46,520 nt of DNA from Sphingobium sp. C100 (lineage in GTDB: Bacteria > Pseudomonadota > Alphaproteobacteria > Sphingomonadales > Sphingomonadaceae). The DNA lies in the NCBI RefSeq assembly GCF_000508185.1, contig NZ_AYOY01000148.1:1-46520 (forward strand). Direction: 5' to 3'. This document shows, piece by piece, positions 33,088 through 42,306 of the stretch. The notes beneath the pieces are model-generated. The model ran no database searches and was not told the DNA's origin. It saw nothing but the letters and a program-made list of their open reading frames with translations. A program made the position numbers and the translations under genes. Within the stretch, counting starts at the first letter, position 1. Every line of letters starts with the position of its first letter.

Positions 33088-34689
33088 CTAGCGCCAATGC
33101 GCGCGGATCATGTCGGCCGCCTTTTCACCGATCATGATGCAAGGCGCGTTCGTATTTCCCGATGTGATGGTCGGCATGACCGAACCGTCTGCCACCCTTA
33201 GCCTGTCGATGCCCCGCACCCGAAGGGCGGGATCGACCACGGCGTTCGCGTCCTTGCCGATCCGGCAGGTCCCGACCTGATGCCATCCGCAGTTGCCGAC
33301 AGTTTGAAGATGCTCGAGAATATCGGCGTCGGAGGTGACGCCAGGGCCGGGCAAAACTTCGGCCTCGATGCGCGACGCAATTGGTTCGCTCGCCATGATT
33401 TCGCGCATGCGCCGGACTCCGGCGATCGTGCGCTCGGCATCGCCTGCATCGGACAGATAATTGGGCTGGAACGACGGCGCAGCCAGCGGGTCGGCCGAAA
33501 CCAGGCTGACCGAGCCGCGCGATCCCGGGTTCAGGAGCACGAGCCCCGCGCTGATCCCGGGGAAGCTGTCGACCACTACTGCGCCCTTCGGATCGAAGGT
33601 GTAGGACAGCGGACGCAGGACCATCTGAAGGTCCGGACGGCCGACCTTGTCCGAACTGCGCACGAATGCCGCCGATTGCGAAGCGGAAATGGCGAGCAGG
33701 CCCCGGCGGCCCAGCAGATAGCGAATGCCGCTCAGATATTTGCGCCACCCCGAAACGTCGCGATTGAAGGAGCTGTCGGGGGTCGTGCGCCAGATCATTG
33801 GCGCAAACCAGTGATCCTGCAGATTTTGTCCGACCCCCGGGAGGTTCGAAACGGGACGGATGCCCTGCTTCATCAGGGCGGCGGCAGGACCGATGCCCGA
33901 CAGCATGAGCAGGTGAGGGGAGTTCAGCGATCCGGCAGACAATATCGTTTCGCGCGCCGCCTCGATCATGCGTATCCGTCCGCGTTCGAGAATTTCCACG
34001 CCGATGGCCGTCCGGTCGCGCAGGACGACGCGGAGCACCTGCGCGTTTTCGAGAATGGTCAGGTTCTTCCGGCCCCGTACCGGCGCGACAAAGGCCGTAT
34101 AGGCGGATTCCCGGCGGCCATCGCGGATCGTGTGCTGATGAAAGTCGGCGCCTTCGTAAGGCGGCGCGTTGTGATCCGAGGTCCGCGGAACGCCCGCCCG
34201 TTCGGCTGCGCTGATATAGTCCTCGATCGTCGTCGACCGGATGAGCGGGTCGCTCACCGACAAGGGGCCTTCCCCGCCATGATATTCACTTGCGCCGCGG
34301 CTGTTCGCTTCCGATTTCAGGAAATAGGGAAGGACGTCGCTCCAGGACCACCCGTCGGCTCCGAGGCGGGCCCAGCCGTCGAAATCGTCCGGGTGCCCGC
34401 GCACATACACCATGCCGTTGACCGCGCTGGTGCCGCCCAGAACCCGCCCGCGCGGCCAGAATATGCTCCGGTTGTCGGCGTTCGGTACGCCGTCGGTAAA
34501 ATAGGCCCAGTTGATCGACTTCTCGAGAAAGAGGCGACCCATCCCGGCGGGAGCGTGAACCCAGAATTTGTCGGCGCTTCCGCCCGCTTCGATTAGCAGG
34601 ACATTGACCGAAGGGTCTTCCGACAGACGGCTGGCAACGACGCATCCGGACGATCCGGCGCCTACCACGATATAGTCATAGCGGCTCAT
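33088..34689 (-). CDS. GMC-family FAD-dependent alcohol dehydrogenase/oxidoreductase
   Basis: 533 residues from ATG 34689 (GGAGG upstream). DYIVVGAGSSGCVVASRL is the N-terminal FAD Rossmann motif with IEAGG at its end; PRGRVLGGTSAVNGMVYVRG and SAGSLNSPHLLMLSGIGP are the two GMC signatures; NCGWHQVGTCRIG and SGNTNAP contribute the His/Asn active-site pair of the choline-dehydrogenase subgroup. It oxidises an alcohol to an aldehyde, feeding the ALDHs. No signal peptide. It follows the cupin gene by 66 nt in the same direction and is probably driven from operator 4. GMC plus ALDH plus TonB receptor also occurs in sphingomonad polyether degradation, an alternative setting. Confidence 0.88.
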   Translation of the reverse strand: MSRYDYIVVGAGSSGCVVASRLSEDPSVNVLLIEAGGSADKFWVHAPAGMGRLFLEKSINWAYFTDGVPNADNRSIFWPRGRVLGGTSAVNGMVYVRGHPDDFDGWARLGADGWSWSDVLPYFLKSEANSRGASEYHGGEGPLSVSDPLIRSTTIEDYISAAERAGVPRTSDHNAPPYEGADFHQHTIRDGRRESAYTAFVAPVRGRKNLTILENAQVLRVVLRDRTAIGVEILERGRIRMIEAARETILSAGSLNSPHLLMLSGIGPAAALMKQGIRPVSNLPGVGQNLQDHWFAPMIWRTTPDSSFNRDVSGWRKYLSGIRYLLGRRGLLAISASQSAAFVRSSDKVGRPDLQMVLRPLSYTFDPKGAVVVDSFPGISAGLVLLNPGSRGSVSLVSADPLAAPSFQPNYLSDAGDAERTIAGVRRMREIMASEPIASRIEAEVLPGPGVTSDADILEHLQTVGNCGWHQVGTCRIGKDANAVVDPALRVRGIDRLRVADGSVMPTITSGNTNAPCIMIGEKAADMIRAHWR

Positions 34690-34755
34690 GTCCGGTCCTC
34701 CGGATTGCATTGAAGATTGGTCTCTCGGACACCCGACGCGCCGTCGGCGCGAGCG

Positions 34756-35241
34756 TCAGTCTTTCAGATACTGCTCGAAATTGTCGCCGAAATGGCTTCC
34801 GCTGCCCACCGGATCGGCGCGAACGACCGAACAGAGCATCACGGCAGGCTCGTCGCCCACCGCGCGCCAGCTATGCGTCACGCCGCGGTCGACGACGAGG
34901 TCGCCGGCGGCGAGTTCGACGCCGCCCGCCTCAAGTTCGAGGACCACCCGGCCTTTGAGAACCGCGACATAATCGATCGAGTCCGTCGCATGCCAGGCCG
35001 AAGGCTTGCCTGGTTGGGCGGTGAACAGGAGGAAGAAGCTCGAACTGTCGAAGACGCCGATATCGAAGGGGACCGCTGCTTCCGCATTGCCTTCATTGCT
35101 AACGGGGAAACGCTCGGTTCTCCAGATCACGGTGGGATCGTTTTGACAGGCAGGAATCTGATCGAGCCTGGCGTCGGAGACGACGCAGGATCTTCCTTCG
35201 CTGTCGATACCGGTGACCACCCGGCGAATATTGAACGCCAT
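34756..35241 (-). CDS. Cupin-domain protein, intact copy
   Basis: 161 residues. An N-terminal tail (RRVVTGIDSEGRSCVVSDARLDQI) precedes the beta-barrel: SAWHATDSIDYVAVLKGRVVLEL and GGVELAAGDLVVDRGVTHSWRAVGDEPAVML. The first motif has a single His with Asp in place of the usual Glu, and the second has the expected His, so metal binding may be atypical. Such small cupins near catabolic genes are often isomerases, ring-cleavage relatives or sensors; the function is unassigned. GGGAGGG precedes the ATG. It is first in an operon with the GMC gene. The disrupted paralogue is at 12606-12671 plus 18655-18874. Confidence 0.78.
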   Translation of the reverse strand: MAFNIRRVVTGIDSEGRSCVVSDARLDQIPACQNDPTVIWRTERFPVSNEGNAEAAVPFDIGVFDSSSFFLLFTAQPGKPSAWHATDSIDYVAVLKGRVVLELEAGGVELAAGDLVVDRGVTHSWRAVGDEPAVMLCSVVRADPVGSGSHFGDNFEQYLKD

Positions 35242-35304
35242 CTTTCCCTCCCGAACGAGACACGGGCGCTGCGTCGTGCGCGTCCTTCATGTCTCCATTT
35301 CGCT

Positions 35305-35352
35305 ATCCTAGGTGGGACCTGCGGGCCTTTCAGCCCCCTGCGCGGGGGGCTG
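35305..35352 (-). promoter_or_regulatory. Palindromic operator 4 and -10 for the cupin-GMC operon
   Basis: CAGCCCCC (35331-35338), spacer TGCGCG, GGGGGCTG (35345-35352): perfect 8-bp arms. On the minus strand TAGGAT (35310-35305) starts 22 nt after GGGGGC, 64 nt from the cupin ATG. Rightward, toward the LuxR-type gene, the same offset is GCGCGC, so only the leftward promoter fits. Confidence 0.7.
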
Positions 35353-35389
35353 CAATTGCTCCCGCGCTTCGAGCGCGCCGAAATCCGGC

Positions 35390-35407
35390 TTCACGAATCG
35401 CCAAACC
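35390..35407 (+). promoter_or_regulatory. TTCACGAATCGCCAAACC motif upstream of LuxR-type gene 2
   Basis: A variant of the recurring TTCGAAAATCGCCAA motif, 81-98 nt before the ATG of the regulator and in its orientation; TAGATT at 35412-35417 is a possible -10. Confidence 0.35.
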
Positions 35408-35487
35408 GGCGTAGATTTACACGGCTTTGGGGCGCTGCTAATTTCCGCTCAAAATGGGTGTAAAACCCTGGATCGAGGAGAGGCGCG

Positions 35488-36333
35488 ATGAGCATCGGTC
35501 AGGGGCTGCGGGGCAGCCCGGCATCCCGGCCATTCGAGGTGGCTCGCCCCCAATATGGCATTTCGAGCTTGCTCGCTTCGCTGGGCAACGCTTCGTTCGA
35601 GGGCGAACTGTCGCGGCTCGTGACCGATATGCTCGGCTCGAACGAGATGCATATCTTTCGCATGCCAGCAGATCGGCCGGCCATGATTGCATCCATTTCA
35701 TCCGATGGCACCCGGGCCGCCGAACGCCAGAGCGCTACCTACATCGACAAGCGGGTCTGGCATTTTGATCCTGCGATGCAATCGATCGCGGCCGAGACAT
35801 CGCCAGCTCCATCGATCTTTCGCCTGAACACTTGCGAACCCGGTTCTAACGAGCTGAAATCCTACTATGACGCAGTGGACATGCGCGAGCGGGTCATGGT
35901 CGTTGGCGACGGACCGGAGGAACGGATGTGCCTCGCCGTCACGCGGCGGGGCCAGGCGGGTCATTTTCCACTGGAGCAGGAATATCGCGTTCCGCTGCTC
36001 GGCGAGCTCGCTTTCCCCCTGCTGATGCGCCACTACTCGGTTGCGGCAGAAAAGCGCGGCCTGTCGCGGGCCCTGACCTCGCTCCCGCTGATCGAAAGAT
36101 GCCTGTCGCTATCAGGCGAGATTTTTCCCAAGCGCGAAGCGGAAGTTGCCGCGCGCATCATCTACGGCGTCTCAGCCGAAGGGATTTCGCTGGATCTGGG
36201 AATCGGAATCGAAACGGTGATCTGTTATCGGCGGCGTTTCTACCAGCGCTTCCGGATCAGCTGTTTTCGCGAACTCGTCGTCTGGTATCTGGAGCTTTAT
36301 GGCCGGGTCCGCGGGCTCGTTGCCGAACATTGA
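35488..36333 (+). CDS. LuxR-type transcriptional regulator, paralogue 2
   Basis: 281 residues, GAGGAGAGG before the ATG. The C-terminal helix-turn-helix (about 213-268) reads PKREAEVAARIIYGVSAEG and GIGIETVICYRRRFYQRF. The N-terminal region (MHIFRMPADRPAMIASISSDG, TYIDKRVWHFDPAM) aligns with the same segments of the regulators at 2021 and 43298, showing common ancestry and the same layout. No phosphoacceptor domain. It is divergent from the cupin-GMC operon and just upstream of the dead ALDH gene. Candidate activator of the GCCCCC-N6-GGGGGC promoters. Confidence 0.8.
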   Translation: MSIGQGLRGSPASRPFEVARPQYGISSLLASLGNASFEGELSRLVTDMLGSNEMHIFRMPADRPAMIASISSDGTRAAERQSATYIDKRVWHFDPAMQSIAAETSPAPSIFRLNTCEPGSNELKSYYDAVDMRERVMVVGDGPEERMCLAVTRRGQAGHFPLEQEYRVPLLGELAFPLLMRHYSVAAEKRGLSRALTSLPLIERCLSLSGEIFPKREAEVAARIIYGVSAEGISLDLGIGIETVICYRRRFYQRFRISCFRELVVWYLELYGRVRGLVAEH

Positions 36334-36368
36334 TGCTCTGACTCGCTGATCGTTGCCGCGTGGAGCCT

Positions 36369-36386
36369 GTCCCCAAGGAAGGGGAC
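36369..36386 (+). promoter_or_regulatory. Palindromic operator 5 before the dead ALDH gene
   Basis: GTCCCC-AAGGAA-GGGGAC, perfect 6-bp arms with the outer G/C pair shifted relative to the family, and the same 6-nt spacer. The expected -10 position (36409) reads TCTGCC, a poor match, so this promoter may have decayed together with the gene behind it. Confidence 0.5.
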
Positions 36387-36434
36387 GGCGCAACCGATCC
36401 TGCGCGCCTCTGCCATATCGAAATATGGAGATTT

Positions 36435-37407
36435 ATGATGAGTATGAGTGTGCTTGATGTTCGCGATCGTCTCTGCGTCAAGCGGGGCCGGTTCTTTATC
36501 GATGGGGCATGGGTGGACATCGGCGATGGGCGCTATGACCCGATTCATCCCTCGACGAACGAGGTCGTGACCGACTGCGCCGAAGCCGAGTGAGCGGAGA
36601 TCGACGCACCCGGGGATCGACAAGGTGAGCTTTACCGGAAGTCCCGTTGTCGGCGAAAAGATCATGTCGACCGCAGGCCGCAACATGAAGCGGCTGACCC
36701 TGTAATTGGGCGGCAAGAGCGCCGCTCTGGTCTTTCCCGACACGCGTGACGTCCGGACCGCGGCGCGCAATCTCATGGGGCTTTGCTCGACCTTTCTTTC
36801 CGGGCAGGTCTGCTCCACGCCAACGCGTGCCGTCGTCCACAAGTCGATCCTCGACGAATTCGTGCATCACGCCGCAGAGCAGGTACGCGAAGTGAAATTC
36901 GGCGATCCGTTCGATCCCGCCACCACCTCGGCTCCGATCATCTCGACAACCCAGATGTCGAAAATCCTCGTCTATATCGCGAGCGGAAAGGAGGAGGGCG
37001 CGCGCCTCGTCTGTGGTGGCGACCAGCCGGGCGGCGAGCTGGCACAAGACAATTGGGTCAATCCTGCCTTGTTCGTCGATGCCGGCAATCACATGCGAAT
37101 AGCGCGTGAGGAGATTTTCGGACCCGTGCTCTCCGTCATACCGTTCGAGACTGAAGAGGAAGCCGTCCGGATCGCCAATGACAGTGACTATGGCCTGTCG
37201 GGTGGCGTTTACACCGCCGACCTGACGCGCGCCTTTCACATCGCGCGGGCTATGCGTACCGGCTCGGTCGGCATCAACGGCTATTCGGTCATGCCGAATT
37301 CGCCGGCTGGCGGGATCAAGCGATCAGGAGTTGGTCGTGAAGGCGGCTGGACGACGATCGAGGAATATACCGAGATCAAGACCGTCATGCTCAACATGGA
37401 TGCATGA
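36435..37407 (+). pseudogene. Aldehyde dehydrogenase 3, inactivated
   Basis: The first 50 codons encode a normal ALDH N-terminus (CVKRGRFFIDGAWVDIGDGRYDPIHPSTNEVV) and then stop at 36591. In another frame the sequence resumes at HPGIDKVSFTGSPVVGEKI, so about 170 residues of the cofactor domain are deleted with a frameshift. Next, LTLELGGKS has become LTL-stop-LGGKS: the codon for the general-base Glu is TAA (36711-36713). The remaining 230 residues, with SGQVCSTPTRAVVH and its catalytic Cys, run clean to the stop. It is a recent pseudogene; the C-terminal part could still be translated but would not be active. Confidence 0.88.
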
Positions 37408-37434
37408 GGTCATCCGGCTGATTGTTCGCAGGCG

Positions 37435-38328
37435 TCAGCCCCCGAAGCGTAGTGCATCGATCAGCGCCGCGAGGGCAGGGGGCTGCTGCCGGCGGCTCGG
37501 ATAATAGAGGTGATACCCTTCGAATGTGTGCCGCCAAGTCTCAAGAACCTCGACCAGCCTTCCGGCATCGAGGTGAGGGCGCGCCCATTCGGCGGGGATA
37601 TAGGCCAGCCCGAAGCCGGCGAGTGCGGCGTCGAGCATCGGCGCAAGACTGCTGAAGACCAGGCTGCCGGCGACTTTGATCTGCTGCTGTTGGCCGGATT
37701 TTTCGAATGGCCAGTGGAAGAGGGCGCCGTGCGTCGGCAGCCGCAGGTTTATGCAGTCATGGTCTGTCAGGTCGCGGGGGCTCGTCGGCGCCGAGTGGCG
37801 CTCAAAATAGGCTGGCGCGCCAACGACGGCCATTTGAACATCGGGGCCGATGCGGACCGCAATCATGTCCTTCGCGATGAGCCCGCCCCGACGGACGCCG
37901 GCATCATAACGATCGCTGACGATATCGATGAGGCCATAATCCGTGGCAACCTCGACACTTATATCAGGATAATCGCGCAGGAATTTTTCCAGAGCCGGCC
38001 AGATGATGCTGCGCACGGCATATTCGTCCGCAGTCAGCCTGATCGTTCCGGCGGGCTTGTCGCGCAATTCGCCGAGCTGCGCGAGACCTGTCTCTATTTC
38101 CAGGATTGCCGGCGCGGCAAAGCCTAGCAGTCGTTCCCCCGCTTCCGTAGCCGAAACGCTGCGCGTCGTGCGGGTAAGGAGGCGGATGCCAAGCCGTTCC
38201 TCGAAGGTACGGATCGTCTGGCTGAGGGCGGACTGCGAAACGCCGAGCCTTGCGGCGGCGCGCGTGAAACTGCGCTCTTCGGCAACGGCAATGAACGCTG
38301 ACAGTTCGCGCAGATTGTCGCTCGCCAT
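37435..38328 (-). CDS. LysR-family transcriptional regulator 2
   Basis: 297 residues from ATG 38328 (GAGGAGG upstream), preferred over an in-frame start 24 codons earlier because the family begins at NLRELSAFIAVAEERSFTRAAARLGVSQSALSQTIRTFEERLG. The rest is the effector-binding domain (GTIRLTADEYAVRSIIWPALEKFLRDYPDI, GFGLAYIPAEWARPHLDAGRLVEVLETW). It closely resembles the large group of proteobacterial LysR proteins beside small oxidoreductases. It follows the alpha/beta hydrolase by 91 nt on the same strand and may regulate it. Confidence 0.88.
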   Translation of the reverse strand: MASDNLRELSAFIAVAEERSFTRAAARLGVSQSALSQTIRTFEERLGIRLLTRTTRSVSATEAGERLLGFAAPAILEIETGLAQLGELRDKPAGTIRLTADEYAVRSIIWPALEKFLRDYPDISVEVATDYGLIDIVSDRYDAGVRRGGLIAKDMIAVRIGPDVQMAVVGAPAYFERHSAPTSPRDLTDHDCINLRLPTHGALFHWPFEKSGQQQQIKVAGSLVFSSLAPMLDAALAGFGLAYIPAEWARPHLDAGRLVEVLETWRHTFEGYHLYYPSRRQQPPALAALIDALRFGG

Positions 38329-38419
38329 TCCTGCCCTCCTCGGGAGCATACCGTTTGGCACCGGCGGGATGCTCGCGCAGGGAGGCCCTGCCGCTCGCAT
38401 TCCGTCCGCTGCTTGCCAG

Positions 38420-39340
38420 CTAGAGATTGTCGTTGAAGAACGTCGCCAGCTTGTCGGCCGCCTCGGCCACGGGTTCCGGGTGGTCGTAGAGGTCGTAGTG
38501 ACTGGCGCCCTTCACGACATGGATATTCTTCACGTGCGAGCGGGCCCGGTCGAACAACTCGAAGCCGTCGCGATAGGAGCCGAAGCCGCCGGGAACGTCG
38601 CCGACGATAATCTGCAGCGGCTGCGTGAGCAACTGGTCGGCGAGATGGAACGCGTCGAAGGCCATCGCGGCGCCGAGCGGCGCGAAGCGCAGCTTGTTCG
38701 GCGAACCCGCTGCGGCACCGCGGGGCGTCTTATAATAGTCGATCGCCTCGCGAAGGTCGATGTCGTCGATCCCGGCGGCCTCGCGTTCCGCCTGCGAGTT
38801 CGGGATATAAGTGCCGATGAGTGCTTCCCCGCCGCGTGCCTCGGCGCTGCGCTGGTTGGCTATTGCCTCAAGCGTGCGGATTGCCGCGTCGGGAGACAAG
38901 TCGCCCTCGCGCAGGATGCGCCCATAATTTGCGGCGACCACCGATGCAACGGCCTTGAAACGGCGCTCAGTCATGGCCGCGTTCACCGCATAGGCACCGC
39001 CGCCGCAGATGCCCATCACGCCGATCCGGGCATCATCGACATAGCCAAGCGTCACCAAAAAGTCGGCGGCGCAGCGAAAATCCTCGACGCGCGTCGCGGG
39101 GTCTTCGGCGAAGCGCAGATTGCCGCCGCTAGCACCTTGGAATGAGGCGTCGAACGTCAGCGTTACATATCCCTCTTCGGCGAGCCGGCGGGCGTAGATG
39201 CTGGCAGTCTGCTCCTTGCAGCTGCTGATTGGGTGGGCGACCACGACCGCCGGATAACGGTGCTTTTCGTTGAAGTCGGGCGGGAAATACAACTGACCCG
39301 CTACATCCCAGTCGCGGTTCCTGAAGGTCACGTCTTTCAT
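38420..39340 (-). CDS. Alpha/beta-hydrolase, dienelactone-hydrolase/YcjY-like
   Basis: About 306 residues. PAVVVAHPISSCKEQTASIYARRLAEEGYVTLTFD is the first half of the fold; the nucleophile elbow is GICGGG, with Cys in place of Ser, as in dienelactone hydrolases and YcjY-type proteins. DVPGGFGSYRDG and GASHYDLYD hold the candidate Asp and His. It may cleave a lactone or ester of the pathway. ATG 39340 is chosen since AAGGA lies eight nt upstream; ATG 39349 touches the Shine-Dalgarno. Its promoter lies in the gap shared with TonB receptor 3, but no GC-rich palindrome -10 faces it. Confidence 0.83.
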   Translation of the reverse strand: MKDVTFRNRDWDVAGQLYFPPDFNEKHRYPAVVVAHPISSCKEQTASIYARRLAEEGYVTLTFDASFQGASGGNLRFAEDPATRVEDFRCAADFLVTLGYVDDARIGVMGICGGGAYAVNAAMTERRFKAVASVVAANYGRILREGDLSPDAAIRTLEAIANQRSAEARGGEALIGTYIPNSQAEREAAGIDDIDLREAIDYYKTPRGAAAGSPNKLRFAPLGAAMAFDAFHLADQLLTQPLQIIVGDVPGGFGSYRDGFELFDRARSHVKNIHVVKGASHYDLYDHPEPVAEAADKLATFFNDNL

Positions 39341-39786
39341 TTCTCTCATCCTTTCTTGCTGCCCGATGAGCCTGTCCGCGGGCTTGCGGAGGATCGGCGG
39401 AGGGCATGCAGCGAATATGGACGCGGGTCGGGCTTGCGATAATCCACTATAATTGGGATGAAGATATTAGAACAGCTTATGAATAGTTTGATCCTTTGCC
39501 GTCGGCTGCCATGGCGCCGAAGACCATTCCGCGGCGCAAGAAAAGCAATGCCGCCCCTGGTGTCCCACAAGAACAACGCCTGTATCCGGCTTCCTGCGAG
39601 GGCCGGAGGCCGTGGTATCTGGACCTCCCGGCGCGTTCACGGCACGCCCCTGATCAGGGGGTTGAGGCGCCCGAGCGGCCGAACCTAACAACATTCCAAC
39701 GATGCGGACTTCGCAGCGGAACAATAATGAAGATATCCGGAGGCCAACAGCCCCGGAATCTCGAAAATCATATTGGGAGGGTTCTG
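39341..39786. other. Divergent intergenic region, hydrolase / TonB receptor 3
   Basis: 446 nt without a convincing gene. It holds operator 6 (39647-39660), its -10 (39686), and a leader of about 90 nt ending in TCTCGAAAATCATATTGGGAGG before the GTG start. Nothing else recognisable was seen. Confidence 0.5.
39647..39691 (+). promoter_or_regulatory. Palindromic operator 6 and -10 for TonB receptor 3
   Basis: CCCCTGATCAGGGG (39647-39660) is a perfect 14-bp palindrome; the arms are shorter than in other sites. TAACAA (39686-39691) begins 23 nt after the position equivalent to the end of GGGGGC. The predicted start is near 39698, about 90 nt before the GTG. Confidence 0.6.
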
Positions 39787-42243
39787 GTGGCATTTGACAA
39801 GTCATTCTTTCTGGCGAGCGCGTCGATCAGCCTCATGGTTCCAGGGGCTGCATTCGCGCAGGCCGCGAGCGACGGCGGTCACAACGGCTTCGGCACCGGC
39901 GAAATCGTCGTCACGGCAAACAAGCGCGAACAGAAGCTCAGCGACGTCGGGGTGACCGCGACCGTAATCAGCGGGGATTCTCTCCAGCAGCAGGGCATCA
40001 GTTCGCTGGAAGAGGTTGCCAACCATGTGCCGAGCCTTTCCTATGCGGCCGCCCCGAACGGTACACCCGTTTACACGCTCCGCGGCGTCGGTTTCTATGA
40101 ATCCTCGATCAGCGCCTATCCATCGGTAAGCATCTATGTCGACGAGGTGCCGCTGCCTTTCCCGATCCTCAGCAACCATATCACATTCGATATCGAACGC
40201 CTCGAGGTGCTGAAGGGACCACAAGGCACGCTCTTCGGTCAGAATTCGACCGGCGGCGCGATCAACTATATTGCGGCAAAGCCGACCGACACTTTCCGGG
40301 CAGGCGGCAGCCTGAGCTATGCCCGCTTCGACCAGGTGGACGCCGAAGCTTTCGTGAGCGGACCTCTCGGCGAAAAGCTGAAAGCCCGTCTGGCCGGCAG
40401 GGTCGAACTGGGCGATGCGTGGCAGCGCAGCGAGAGCCGGCCGGGTGACCGGAATGGCAAGACGCGCAACTATATGGGCCGCTTCCTTCTGGCATTCGAG
40501 CCGAGCACGAGCGTTCGGTTCCTGCTCACCGTCAACGGCTGGAAGGACAAGAGCGAGCCTCTGGCGCCGCAGCACATTGCCCTGCAGTTCCAGAATGAGG
40601 CGCTGGGTGTCCCTTCGGGCTTTCCGGTGGGGGCATTCCGACCGGCGCAGGAGCTCGAGGCACCATTCTCGTCGCTCGGTCCGCGCGACGCGGATTGGTC
40701 GACGCGTTCAACCCTCTTCGATCACAAGACGCCCTTTGCCGACAACGACATGCTGCAGGCATCGCTCCGCGCCGATATCGATGTCGGCGACTTCGGGACA
40801 TTGACGTCGCTCACCGCCTATACGAAGTTCAACCAGAGGCAGGGCAATGACTATGATGGCCTGCCGATCAATGGGCTCGACGCGCCGCTGATCCTCGGCG
40901 ACATCAAGACGTTCACGCAGGAACTCCGCTTCGCCAACGACCCCCGAAATCCGTTCCGCTTCGTCATCGGGGGAAATTACGAGAAGGACAAGGTCTACCA
41001 GCAGCTCAACACCAACTTTGCCGAATCCTCGGCGTTCATCGGATACGGGACCGTCTTCGGAACGCCGATCACGATCAATACGATTGATAATAATCAGGCG
41101 ATGCGCGCCTACGCCTTTTTCGGGAACGTCGAATATGACGTCGTCGATGCGCTGACTCTCAAGGCTGGCGTTCGCTACACCAACGCGCGCGATCGGGCGA
41201 CGACATGCCAGACCGATATTCAGGGTCCGCAATATTATCTCGGAAACCTGTTCGCGGTCTTTAGTCCGCTGCTAGGCGGCCCGGCGCGGGGGCCCTATCA
41301 GCCGCGCGAATGCTTCGCGCTCAACCTTGATCCCGAAACCTTCCTGCCGGTGGTCGACTATCTGCCGTTCGCTGCGCTTGGCGAGTATCGCGACACGTTG
41401 AGCGAAGACAATGTGTCGTGGCGCATCGGCGCCGACTTCAAGGCATCGCCCGACATCCTCCTCTATGCAAATGTCTCCAAGGGCTACAAGGCAGGCAGCT
41501 ATCCGGTGACCGCCGCGACTACCTTCGGACAGGCGGTTCCCGCAAAGCAGGAATCGGTCTTTGCAGTGGAAGGCGGGATCAAATCGTCGCTTCTCGACCG
41601 CCGCCTGCAACTGAATGTCGCGGGTTTCTATTACGACTATCGCGACAAGCAATTGCGCACGAAGCTCAACGATCCGACGTTCGGCCAGCTCGACGTCCTG
41701 CGCAACATCCCCAAATCGAGTATCAAAGGGGTCGAGGTCGAGCTGACTGCGCGGCCGAGCGACCGGCTGACGGTCAATGCCGCCTACACCTTCCTCGATG
41801 CCAAGGTCGACCGCTTCGTCGGAACCAATGCCGGCGGCGAAACGGGGATCGATTTCGCCGGTACGCCGATCCCCTACACGCCCAGGCACCAGGTTTCGGT
41901 TGGCTTCAACTATGATCAGCCCCTGTCGGGCGATCTTGTCCTCTTTTCCGGGGCATCGATCAATCATCGCTCCGGCACGATCGCGACGCTAGGCGGCAAT
42001 ACCAATCCCTCGACCGTTTTCGCAAAGGCCGTCCCCTGCGTCTATTGCATCGATGGCTATACGACGATCGATGCACAGCTCGGAATCCGCGACGAGTCGC
42101 AGGGATGGCGGGCGTTTGTCTGGGGCAAGAATATCGGCAACGAATATTATTGGACCAACGTCGCGGCCGGCTACGACACGGTCGCGCGCTTCGTCGGTCG
42201 GCCCACTTCGTACGGCGTGACCGTGGGATACAGCTTCCGTTGA
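39787..42243 (+). CDS. TonB-dependent outer-membrane receptor 3
   Basis: 818 residues from GTG 39787: GGGAGG is six nt upstream, and the length and signal peptide (FFLASASISLMVPGAAFAQ) then match receptor 2. Upstream in-frame sequence, including ATG 39727, lies in the leader. Motifs: IVVTANKREQKLSDVGVTA, LRGVGFYESSISAYPSVSIY, VLKGPQGTLFGQNSTGGAI, LLYANVSKGYKAGSYP, and GVTVGYSFR at the end. It is a paralogue of receptor 2. The racemase-like gene follows by 63 nt, so this transcript likely continues. Confidence 0.92.
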   Translation: MAFDKSFFLASASISLMVPGAAFAQAASDGGHNGFGTGEIVVTANKREQKLSDVGVTATVISGDSLQQQGISSLEEVANHVPSLSYAAAPNGTPVYTLRGVGFYESSISAYPSVSIYVDEVPLPFPILSNHITFDIERLEVLKGPQGTLFGQNSTGGAINYIAAKPTDTFRAGGSLSYARFDQVDAEAFVSGPLGEKLKARLAGRVELGDAWQRSESRPGDRNGKTRNYMGRFLLAFEPSTSVRFLLTVNGWKDKSEPLAPQHIALQFQNEALGVPSGFPVGAFRPAQELEAPFSSLGPRDADWSTRSTLFDHKTPFADNDMLQASLRADIDVGDFGTLTSLTAYTKFNQRQGNDYDGLPINGLDAPLILGDIKTFTQELRFANDPRNPFRFVIGGNYEKDKVYQQLNTNFAESSAFIGYGTVFGTPITINTIDNNQAMRAYAFFGNVEYDVVDALTLKAGVRYTNARDRATTCQTDIQGPQYYLGNLFAVFSPLLGGPARGPYQPRECFALNLDPETFLPVVDYLPFAALGEYRDTLSEDNVSWRIGADFKASPDILLYANVSKGYKAGSYPVTAATTFGQAVPAKQESVFAVEGGIKSSLLDRRLQLNVAGFYYDYRDKQLRTKLNDPTFGQLDVLRNIPKSSIKGVEVELTARPSDRLTVNAAYTFLDAKVDRFVGTNAGGETGIDFAGTPIPYTPRHQVSVGFNYDQPLSGDLVLFSGASINHRSGTIATLGGNTNPSTVFAKAVPCVYCIDGYTTIDAQLGIRDESQGWRAFVWGKNIGNEYYWTNVAAGYDTVARFVGRPTSYGVTVGYSFR

Positions 42244-42306
42244 TGGGCAGGGCGACGATCCGTCCCGCCGACCGCGCCGACCAAGCATGACATGGGAGAG
42301 TGAACG

